64,000 nucleotides of DNA from Perognathus longimembris pacificus. Lineage: Eukaryota > Chordata > Mammalia > Rodentia > Heteromyidae. A program made the position numbers and the translations under genes. The notes under the pieces are model-generated. The model saw only the letters and a list, made by a program, of their open reading frames with translations, made no database searches and was not told the DNA's origin. Shown here piece after piece: positions 55,577-64,000 of the stretch; position 1 is the stretch's first letter; every line of letters begins with the position of its first letter. Where the stretch lies: assembly GCF_023159225.1 (NCBI RefSeq), contig NC_063169.1, positions 55,391,934 through 55,455,933 on the forward strand, given 5' to 3'.

Positions 55577-55928
55577 CCTTTTTTTTTTTTTTTTTTTGGA
55601 CAAGTCCTGGGGCTTCCTGGCTTCTTTTTGCTCAAGGCTAGCACTCTGCCACTTGAGCCACAGCACCACTTCTGGCCATTTTTTATATATGTGGTGCTGG
55701 GAAATCGAACCCAGGGCTTCATGTATACAAGGCAAGCACTCACCTAGGCTGTGAACTCAGGGCCTGAGCACTGTTCCTGGCTTCTTTTTTGCTCAAGACT
55801 AGCACTCTGCCACTTGAGCCACAGCGCCACTTCTGGCCATTTTCTGTATATGTGGAGCTGAGGAATCGAACCCAGGGCCTCATGTATACAAGGCAAGCAC
55901 TCTTGCCACTAGGCCATATTCCCAGCCC
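55577..55928 (-). mobile_element. two IDL-Geo SINEs in tandem (partial plus nearly full)
   Basis: Copy 1 (55577-55747) lacks part of Geo and the terminal about 25 bp of ID; copy 2 (55748-55928) starts inside Geo (GTGAACTCAGGGCCTGAGCA) and is complete at its ID end. No A-run separates them, which points to unequal recombination or a dimerised template rather than two independent insertions. Confidence 0.85.
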
Positions 55929-56143
55929 CCTAGCAGCACCTTATATAGAAGAAAACTAGAGTCAGTAATTTCCAGACTAATGGTGATGAATTTTCATTGT
56001 GTGTTAGGGTTTACTTGAGTCTGTGTCCATAGAAGAGATGGGTTTCCAAACTCCCTCAGTTGCTAGTATTTTGTTGGTTGGGGTGCCTTTGACAAGTGTG
56101 TGAAGCTGAAGGTGTTGTGGCTGACAGCGTCTATCTCTCCCAG

Positions 56144-56308
56144 GCCCGCCTGAACTGCAAGCACTGTGGCAAACCCGTGATCGACGTGAGGATCGGGATG
56201 CAGTACTTCTCCGAGTACAGCAACGTCCAGCAGTGTCCACATTGTGGGAACCTGGACTACCATTTCGTGAAGCCATTCTCGTCCTTCAAAGTTCTTGAAG
56301 CTTATTGA
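56144..56308 (+). CDS. HECA: HECA (headcase homolog), coding exon 4 and stop
   Basis: Acceptor TCTCTCCCAG|GCC in phase 0. Encodes residues 491-544, starting ARLNCKHCGKPVIDVRIGMQ and ending FSSFKVLEAY, with the TGA stop at 56306-56308. C495/C498 and C521/C524 form two more CxxC pairs. Total protein is 544 residues, essentially the length I recall for human HECA (543). Conservation looks high, so the gene is almost certainly functional. Confidence 0.97.
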   Translation, partial: ARLNCKHCGKPVIDVRIGMQYFSEYSNVQQCPHCGNLDYHFVKPFSSFKVLEAY

Positions 56309-57553
56309 TGAAAGCTTTGCTTTAGTAATAGCTATTTTATTGATATTATTACTTTGTTACAGATCTTTTATAGGGAAGCATTCTGTGACATTAATTTCTT
56401 TTTCTAAGTTAAAGCAGAGTTTACTTTGTATATCTGTGCCACTAAAATGGGGTTTGCCCCTTGCCTGTCTTGATTCCCAAATGTTAGTCTTTGGTCAGGA
56501 TTGGAACTAAGAAGGGTGGTAGGGGCATTTGGGTAAGAGTTCACTCTCACTGAGAATCTCTGTTGCATCTTTAAGGTAGTCAGGAGGATTGGACAAATTT
56601 AAGAGAGGGATTTTGTGGTTATTATGGAAAAGCATGGTGGGATTTGGGAGGGAGCTCTTACTAAAATGTTAACTTCCTAAAGACCTACTTTTTAGATAGT
56701 CTGTGAGCATTGGGAATAATATACGACAAGTGAATGTAAGTCTGAGCCTTGAGAGCTAATAGTGTGTTGGGCTATCTTGGCTTAATGATCTGCAGTACAT
56801 GTTAACATGCAGCTTGCTCTCACTGACAGATGACTGCCTGCAAAGTGGACCTGAGTGCTGTTATTTCACTGTTCTATCAATTCCAGTACTGAAAAATAGA
56901 TCTAAATTATAAGACATGAAAACTTTTGGGCTTGCAAATGTTTTTAGATAAGCTGACCTATAATGCAGAATATATAAAATGAGTCTGGAAATGGTGCACG
57001 CTGAATCTGAAGTTGGTCAGAGGAGCTGTTAAGGAGAATCCATACATTCCCCTTAAAGTGATTTGGGCAGTGACAATTTTATACGGAAACCACTGTTGAA
57101 GTACCATTTGGTATCAGATCCTTTTCATGGTACATCTCACAGCCACAAAGCCTAACTGGTGAGCTTCAGAAACAGCCTGGCCACACAGACCTTCCCCATG
57201 GTAACTTGTAGCCCCATTTACCATGTTTAACTCTTGAGTTTCCAGAATTAAAAAAAAAATTGGCCTGAAGAAGGAAAGGGAAAAATTGTTTGAGAAAAGA
57301 GAAAAAAAATTTAAGTATGTTTCATTTTGGAAAATTACTGGTTGAAATGCAAAACATCTATGTCAGTCTAAGGATCCTCATGATATCTTAACTGCTGATG
57401 GAAAGGTGGTCACATACAGAACTTGATTAGTCAAATTATTATTTCACAATACAGCCTTCTGTTCATTAGGGCTTGGTGACTTAAGTACACTGTTATCCCA
57501 CTCTCTTATAGAATTGGAACTGCAGTATGATTTCTCATTAATTTGATAATGAC

Positions 57554-57571
57554 ATATATATATATATATAT
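57554..57571. repeat. (AT)n in the 3' UTR
   Basis: Nine AT units. Confidence 0.9.
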
Positions 57572-58854
57572 GTATGCTAAAAGAATCCTAAGATAATCTT
57601 TGATAAATAGGCAGATTTGGGGTTTATGTGAATATTTTATATTACTCATTTTGCTTATACCACTACCCCATTATTCCTCTCAAAACAATTACTGCAAGTT
57701 AATTTCAGTTAATAGTGGAAGGAAATGCTCACAATGTCTGAGAAGCAGAAAATCATTATTGGTCAGACAGCACTTGATACAACTACAAGACACAGCCCTT
57801 GAACTGTAATTGTGAGTTAACTATTTCCCTACTGATTCTCTTATACACTAAGTATAAGTTTGGTAAATTTCTCTTTAGAGAACTATTTGAATTTTATTTC
57901 TGGTTTTAAAATAAATAGTAAAATATTTTTAATGCTATTCTTTAACCCACTTATATTTTTCTAGTGAAACCTGCTTTTTTTGATGTTCAGAGCTTAAAGT
58001 TGACCTATCATTAGACTTAGTAAGTTCATTAAACAACAACAAAAAATCCCTATGGGTGAACTGTATGTTGTACTGTATGTTTTCTCCTTAAATTGTTTTC
58101 TGTCCTCTGAACAGTAACTATGATCGGATTTCAGTGTAATTGAGTAAAACTTTTGGATGCTATTTTGGTGATAAAGTGAGGACTATACAGAAACACATCT
58201 ATAGTTATATGCAAAAAAAGAGAAGACTGAGTACCATACTCAGTATCCTGTGCCTTTAAGACATTGCATTTTTGTCTGAAAGGGGAAATTTGGCTGATTT
58301 GAGAATAAAATACAATTGAGTATACAAACATTCTAAGGATAAATATTATTTTAGAAATCTGCTGATCCTAATGCTTTCCCCAAGCTTGTCCTGAGCCCTT
58401 TGATCAGAATTGGAATATGTCAAGAAAGATTATTATGTTTATTGTAGTTAGTGTATTAAAAGGTATTTGTCACCCAGGAACCAATTTCTGTTTTTTCTGA
58501 TGAATAATGTTCAATAACATGCCACAGTCTTAGAGTGACTAATAATTTCAAACTATTCTTTCATCTGCTCTATTATTTTTTAATCATTTATTTTTAAGAG
58601 CTCCATACATTGAACAGATAAAACTATCTGCTTTAGTTTAGAGAAGAGACAATTTCTGATTGATTATTTTTCCTACAGGCCATCTCAGCTCTACGTTTTT
58701 GTGGTTACATCTCTAGCTGTTGATATACTGGGTTTTTACTTTAAAAGACACACATTGTGCCATGAAATAGAGAGGTCACTGAATGGTCCCATTCTACAAG
58801 GAGCTCCTCAAAATGCCCTTTGTATTTACAGTTTTTGTAGAAGTTTATTTTCTA

Positions 58855-58860
58855 AATAAA
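58855..58860 (+). terminator. HECA: candidate poly-A signal AATAAA (proximal)
   Basis: Canonical hexamer preceded by T-rich sequence (GTTTTTGTAGAAGTTTATTT). Could give a shorter 3' UTR of about 2.6 kb. Confidence 0.4.
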
Positions 58861-59292
58861 AGGGATTTTGATATCTCTTAAGGGAAAATTAACTCATCAG
58901 GAAAGAATACAATTAGGTGTTTAAATGCAAAAATTAAGACTAATGCATAACATAAACTAACTTGCTGAACTCTTTCATTTAGTCCTTCCAGACCAATGCT
59001 TACTGTGCAGTGTGCTCTGCTGTGCCCAGGTTGCTAATCCCAGTTTACTTTCTTATTTAGTTTTCTGGTGGCAGCTGTTGAGTAACTTTAGTTGGAGGTT
59101 GAGGAAGAATTGGCTTCTCAATAGTATGCTTCCTAATCCAGTTTATCTCCATGTCCTGTTGACTTTATTATTCTTTCAGGTGATTGAAAGAAAATATAAC
59201 AAGTGGACACTGTTAAAACCAGCTGAAGAATATATGGCTGTCTGTAAAGATTTGTCAAGATGTCTTGGATTGCACTTTTGTTGAGGGATGAC

Positions 59293-59300
59293 TGTAAATA
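59293..59300 (+). promoter_or_regulatory. candidate Pumilio site (TGTAAATA)
   Basis: Matches UGUANAUA, about 100 nt upstream of the likely distal poly-A signal. Function untested. Confidence 0.4.
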
Positions 59301-59394
59301 GTTGAAGAATGTTGATTAAAAATCAAAGGATTTGGTTATGGAATCCTGTGTGGTGTTAGAAGGTTTCTGTTTGTGAAATGTATGTATTAAAAAT

Positions 59395-59400
59395 AATAAA
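59395..59400 (+). terminator. HECA: candidate main poly-A signal AATAAA (distal)
   Basis: AATAAA in an A-rich run, with TTGTATTCTTGCTGTATCAC downstream as a U/GU-rich element. Best candidate for the HECA 3' end. Confidence 0.6.
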
Positions 59401-59684
59401 AATTAAGAAATCAATATTGTATTCTTGCTGTATCACTTTTGGATTTTTTGAGAAGTAGGAATGTCTGTAAAGAAAAATTAGAGTAGAGCTAGTCTGAGGT
59501 TTTAAACACTATTGAGAAAATAATTTTAAAGTCAACATGCAGCTAATTAAAACTACAAACTCTTTGGCACTGCTTGTTAGTTGTGTCTAACATGTAAACT
59601 TCACTACTTCTCTTGACAAAATAAGCATTCTGTATGACAGATCCATCTCATGTCTACTTCATACTTGGTCCAAAATTGATGGTT

Positions 59685-59934
59685 TGTTGTTGTTATTTTG
59701 TTTTGTCAGTTGTGAGGCTTGAACTCAGGGCCTGAGCACTGTCCCTGAGCTCTTTTGCTCCAGGCTAGCATTTTACCACTTTGAGTCACAGCTGCACTTC
59801 TGGTTTTGATTGGTTAATTGGAGATAAAGAGTCTCACAGGGCCTATTCTGCCTGGGCTGGCTTCAAACCCTAATCCTCAAATTTCAACCTCCTGAGTAGC
59901 TAGGATTACAGGAGTGAGCCACTGGTTCCCAGCT
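59685..59934 (-). mobile_element. B1/Geo dimeric SINE
   Basis: GTGAGGCTTGAACTCAGGGC, TTGGTTAATTGGAGATAAAG linker, B1 arm ending GTGAGCCACTGGTTCCC. A C-run (59944-59955) follows. Its presence helps mark the end of the HECA 3' UTR. Confidence 0.9.
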
Positions 59935-59956
59935 ATTCCCCCACCCCCCCCCCCCA

Positions 59957-61524
59957 AGAATTTACTGGATACAGAGTGTTAAAGAAAAATAGAAATGCAT
60001 TCACAAATGATGGAAGGGGTGACACGATAAACATGCATTGTATTCATAAAAAAAAAAACAAACCAAAGAGATAGAAGCCACCCTGTTTTTATATATCCCA
60101 AGGCAAGCCACACATAGCCACATCTTTAAGTTAATCTTGATTTCCCCCAAATACTATGATCATAAATGAAATTCACACCAAAGTTTTACATCATTACCAC
60201 GATTATGTGAAGTTCAATCAGTATAGAAAAATAAGCCTAAATTGCTTTACTTGCCAGAAGGGAGATGCTTCTAGTGCCTTATAAAGCATTATTCCTGTAA
60301 CGTGTGAGAGAGAATTGTCCTTACCAGCTTCCCTTGAAATCTGGTTTGTAATTGTTCTTTTGTATAAACTTTTCAAGTTTTATAATTTGATCTGGTTTTC
60401 TGTGGTTGACAGTCGAAGTCTACACGTTTTTTCTATTGTGTCTAAATGCCTGTTAACTTGCATAATGAAAAGTTTTATGCAGCAGGAAAACATTCATAAT
60501 TAAACTTTTTACATTATTATGCAATGTTCTCAGGGCTGTTGTTCATCTTTCAGATATGTCTGACCCATTAACCTAATTATTACCAATCAATGGCTTGAAA
60601 CCCACAAAAGTATTTTAGAACATAAGGACAAGATGTGACAGAGTAAGTGAAGAGTCTTTCTGTCAGCAAGTTCAAAGCCTTTGTTGTCACCTATTTATTA
60701 TTGATGCCTGAGGCATAAGTTTTACTTCCAAAGTCATAAGGAGCTAGTATATTGTGATTTCTTCTAATGTAATTTATGTCAGCAAAATTCCATCACAGTT
60801 TTTAGAAAAAACGAATTCACTGCAGTAGAGGGAAAACCTGTTATACTTTGGTTGGTAAGAAGTAAGCTTAATGGAAGAAAATTTGTATTATTAGTTTGTA
60901 CTTTAAATCTTAAATTGTTTGGCTAGAATTTGACAAATTCTGTAGTAGTAATTGGGTTACTAATTATGTAGGTGGCTTGTAAAGAGTTAAATTTTTGGAA
61001 GAGAAAAATAAGCTTGCCTTGAGTTTTCGTTGTTTTTGTTTCCTTTAGCTCTCTACTCTTAGAGACCTAGTGAATTTGAAATATTTTTGAACATAGTTGA
61101 ATGCTGTATAGATAGGATATTTGACATCATAATACATTTTAAAGTGTATGTCTAGTAGAAACTTTTAGCATTTTAGTAATACATAAGCTTGATCTTGGCA
61201 TTGCCAACAAAAGCATCTGGAAGAACTGAAACAAAAAAAGAATCAAAGCTCTTTGTCTTGGTAAAGTTCAGTAGAACAGTATTGTTTGTACTTAACAGTG
61301 GTCTAAAGGAACTGCATACTGTCACCTCATTTCATGGTAATTGGTAACCATGTGTCAAGTGCTTATTACCTGCTTGAGTCAAATTTTTGTAATATTTAAA
61401 AACCTACATTTAGAACTGTCTGATTGTATTGCTGACAAACCCAGTTATTGTAGAAGTGGAAAAAAAATAAGACTTTAGAACAGGGTTATGCTTTGCATTA
61501 CACACCAAAGTGTTTCTGACATTG
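59957..61524. other. intergenic (or distal 3' UTR) DNA, nothing recognised
   Basis: AT-rich, no repeat recognised apart from A-runs. ATTAAA at 60499-60504 is the only feature of note. Confidence 0.45.
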
Positions 61525-61630
61525 GATTGACTATTATACTCACTTTAGAAGTAAACTGAGGCCAAGAGAACTTAAATCTAAAAAGTTCATGTAGTTAATA
61601 GCTAGAAATTAATTCTACACTTCTTCTCAT
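61525..61630 (+). mobile_element. MIR fragment
   Basis: 'cactttagaagtaaactgaggccaagagaactta' and 'catgtagttaatagctagaaattaattc'. Confidence 0.6.
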
Positions 61631-61661
61631 AGTGGTCACAATAATATTTAGTTAATTATGG

Positions 61662-61905
61662 TTTTTTTGTTGTTGTTGTTGGTGGTGGTCATGGGGCTTG
61701 AACTCTGGGCCTGGGCACTGTCCCTGAGCTCTTCAGCCCAAGGCTTGAGCTCTAACACTTGAGCCACATCACCACTTCCAGTTTTCTGGTGGTTAATTAG
61801 AGCTCAGGGTCTCACACACTTTCTTGCCCAGGCTGGCTTTGAACCATGATCCTCAGATCTCAGTCTCCTGAGTAGCTAGGATTACAGGCATGAGCCACCG
61901 CCCTG
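61662..61905 (-). mobile_element. B1/Geo dimeric SINE
   Basis: GGTCATGGGGCTTGAACTCT to GCATGAGCCACCGCCC. Imperfect flanking repeat around AATTATGGTTTT / AACCATGGTTTT. Confidence 0.9.
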
Positions 61906-62027
61906 CTAACCATGGTTTTAAGGATGGAGTATCTATGAGTTTTCTCCAGTTTTGCCCAGTTTTCCATTTGCATTTGTCATGAGTTTGTTGCCTATTAGAT
62001 TTGGATTTCAGTTGCCTAAAAAGATTT

Positions 62028-62227
62028 TTTTTTTCTTTTTTTGTCCTGGGCTTGGACTCAGGGCCTGAGCACTGCCCCTGGCTTCATTCTGCTCAAGGCT
62101 AGCACTCTGCCGCTTGAGCCACAGCGCCACTTCTGGCCGTTTTCTATATATGTGATACTGGGGAATCAAACCCAGGGCTTCATATATACGAGGCAAGCAC
62201 TCTTGCCGCTAGGCCATATTCCCAGCC
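62028..62227 (-). mobile_element. IDL-Geo-type dimeric SINE
   Basis: GTCCTGGGCTTGGACTCAGG to CCATATTCCCAGCCC. Imperfect duplication GCCTAAAAAGATT / GCCTGAGAAGATT. Confidence 0.93.
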
Positions 62228-62286
62228 CGCCTGAGAAGATTCTTGATACACTATGCTCATTAAGAAACTTAAACATGAACTGTTTC

Positions 62287-62604
62287 TCCCTCCTCCCCTT
62301 TTGGTGGTACTTGGGAGTTGAATTCAGGGCCTTGTGTTTGTAAGGTAGGCACTTTACCTCTTGAACTGTTTCTTCCTATATTATTTTTTTAAACACAAGT
62401 CTCACATATATGTTTGGATCACTTGATCTTTGGTTTCACCTTATTCTTCCCTTGTCTCTAAAATGACAGGCATATGCCCCCACTTCCAGTTATGATTGAG
62501 ATGGAGGTCTGGCATTCATGCTCAGACTGACATGGTAATCCTCCTGATATCTGCCTCTGGATTTCCTGGGATTACAGGCATGAGCCACTAGTGTCTGTCC
62601 TTTA
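62287..62604 (-). mobile_element. ID-B1-B1 composite (trimeric) SINE, copy C
   Basis: Reverse ID arm (GGGAGTTGAATTCAGGGCCT), B1-like arm, shared block AATGACAGGCATATGCCCCC with linker TTATGATTGAGATGG, second B1 arm (TTCCTGGGATTACAGGCATG). Confidence 0.7.
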
Positions 62605-62896
62605 CATGAACTTTAAGTCATGGAATAATTTTTGTTCCTTTGTTGCCTTCATATTTGTGCTTACTGATTTTTCCTCCAATTTCTGTTGAAGTCAACACAT
62701 CTGGGGGCCTGGATGAATAGAGGTTGTATAGTGCTAGAAAGGTTAGACAGTGTTGTTTACTCACCAAATGTGCAAATAGAAAGACATCAGTTTAATTTGT
62801 ATGAAGCATAGATTTGGGGATGAATATAAAGAATATAAAAGCATAGAAGTGTCTGGGCCCTACATGCCTGTTCCTTTGCATCAAGGACCATTTGTC

Positions 62897-63207
62897 TTGA
62901 TCCATTTTTTGTTGCTGGAACAATATCTGAGATTGAGTAATTGTAGGAAATAGGAAACTTTTTACAATTTTGGAGACTGGGAAGTTCAAAGTCAAGGTAC
63001 CATGTTTGGTGGGAATATTGTTGCTATGTTCCATCCTCACATAGCAAAGAGCAGACCAAAGTGAATCCACTCTTTAAGAAACTCTGGTAATATCATTAAA
63101 ACATTGGGTCCCCCTAGTAGGATTTTTTCTTAGTTGATTACACTTTCCAACACTGGGGATAGTTTCCTATACATAAGTTTGAGGAGATGCCTTCAGACCA
63201 TAGCAAG
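62897..63207 (-). mobile_element. diverged MaLR (MLT1-type) LTR
   Basis: GATCCATTTTTTGTTGCTGG, 'ttttggagactgggaagttcaaagtcaaggtacca', TTGATTACACTTTCCAACAC and CTTCAGACCATAG are in the order of the reverse MaLR LTR. Confidence 0.65.
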
Positions 63208-64000
63208 CACATTTGAAAATACCCTCTTTTTGGAAAAGGAACATGGACACTATAAAGAGAGGGAAAAGTTTAAAATTGACAATTGTGTCTTTTATCTCAT
63301 TTTTTTCAAGCATTAATTTGTTGATATCTTGTTCCCTTTGTTAAAGATAGATTATGGCTTGAGAACTGTCTGAGTAAGATGACATTTTAACTAAAACTAA
63401 TCATTTTATTCACTTTGGGATCTAACTTTTAGGTATTTTTGGATTCAAACATGTCAAGTTGTCGGGTTTGATAGCATTGATCTATCCAGTTTGGGCAAAG
63501 TTTTCTCTTTTGATTAACTTTTCCAACAGTTCTTATCTATATGTTTTATTTTCAGTTTCTCATGATCTTTCCTGAAGCACTGGCATCCTACACTTTCGGG
63601 AGTTGCTGTACTTGGTCACTGTCTGAACTCCATAAAGCTTTAGGACAGAAAGTGCTGATTATCTTTCTTTTAGAGAATTAAGGTCTTTCATGGTTTAGGT
63701 ACCACCCTAGTTAGTGATTGTCCAATTAACTGCAAAACCGTGGGTCAGCAATCAGTGCTTTACATCTCCTTATTTTTATCACTGCAAATCAAATCACATT
63801 TTTCTGTGACTCAGATGCTACAGCAGGTGGTTGATCAGAGATGTAAGACCAGATGAAACCCATAGTGTCATGTTTCTTTGAGGCTGCAGAACCCTGTGGC
63901 TCTAAAAAAAGAATGATGATTTGGTCCAGGAGTCCTGGAGGCTCCTCTGAATATTTCAAAAAGCTCATGGGGGTTATAAAGTTGCCAGAGGCTGCATGGG
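63208..64000. other. intergenic DNA, nothing recognised
   Basis: No repeat or gene that I can support up to the window end. Confidence 0.5.

Larger units (their letters stand above)
53348..56143 (+). other. HECA: HECA intron 3 (2.8 kb)
   Basis: GTTGGT donor to TCTCTCCCAG acceptor, the same ten-base acceptor as intron 1. 53350-54250 and 54943-55060 hold nothing I recognise. Confidence 0.9.
56309..59420 (+). other. HECA: HECA 3' UTR (probable extent)
   Basis: About 3.1 kb, AT-rich and free of recognisable SINEs, in contrast with the flanks; SINEs resume at 59685. It holds several poly-A signals (57910, 58304, 58855, 59395). The end is placed after the last of a cluster; an ATTAAA at 60499-60504 could extend it. 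Short open frames inside are not considered genes. Confidence 0.65.

Noticed and set aside
1..64000. CRISPR array, bacterial operon or insertion sequence
   Set aside because: No regularly spaced repeats or prokaryotic genes; spliced gene, SINEs and L1 show mammalian nuclear DNA.

Overview
This is 64 kb of mammalian nuclear DNA, and the repeats point to a rodent. B1 (7SL-derived) and ID-like (tRNA-derived) SINEs are everywhere. The commonest SINE is a dimer whose left arm is ID-like and whose right arm matches my recollection of the 'Geo' arm of the IDL-Geo SINE of Geomyoidea (kangaroo rats, pocket mice, pocket gophers). A castorimorph/geomyoid rodent is therefore the best guess; this is an inference from memory, not a search.

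The window holds one protein-coding gene on the + strand: HECA (headcase homolog). It has four coding exons at 13660-13933, 44842-45882, 53193-53347 and 56144-56308. Their splice phases agree (1, 1, 0) and they encode 544 residues. Introns are about 30.9, 7.3 and 2.8 kb. Exon 1 lies in a strong CpG island. Its promoter side carries three perfect TGACGTCA (CRE) palindromes within 75 bp, a GC box, and a 14-codon upstream ORF with an excellent Kozak context. The 3' UTR probably runs to about 59.4 kb.

Layout: 1-13.1 kb is intergenic and SINE-rich, with one intact solo ERV LTR (1466-1798) and an old Tigger/MER2-like DNA transposon remnant. 13.1-14.3 kb is the CpG island, promoter and exon 1. 14-44.8 kb is intron 1, with many SINEs, a 2.1-kb 5'-truncated L1 with a clear target-site duplication (22361-24455), an adjacent MaLR LTR, a GC-rich poly-A-tailed retrocopy of unknown origin (21373-21566) and a MER20-like element. 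44.8-56.3 kb holds exons 2-4 with two SINE-rich introns. 56.3-59.4 kb is the 3' UTR. 59.4-64 kb is intergenic with SINEs and a second MaLR LTR.

The most interesting points are the CRE cluster plus uORF at HECA; the orphan GC-rich retrocopy; three copies of an apparent ID-B1-B1 trimeric SINE; one right arm shared between two dimeric SINE families; nested and tandem SINE insertions datable from their duplications; a recent IDL-Geo subfamily; and a 55-bp near-identical duplicate 1.3 kb apart. I found no second protein-coding gene, no convincing RNA gene and no CRISPR array. Repeat family names are from memory and need RepeatMasker.
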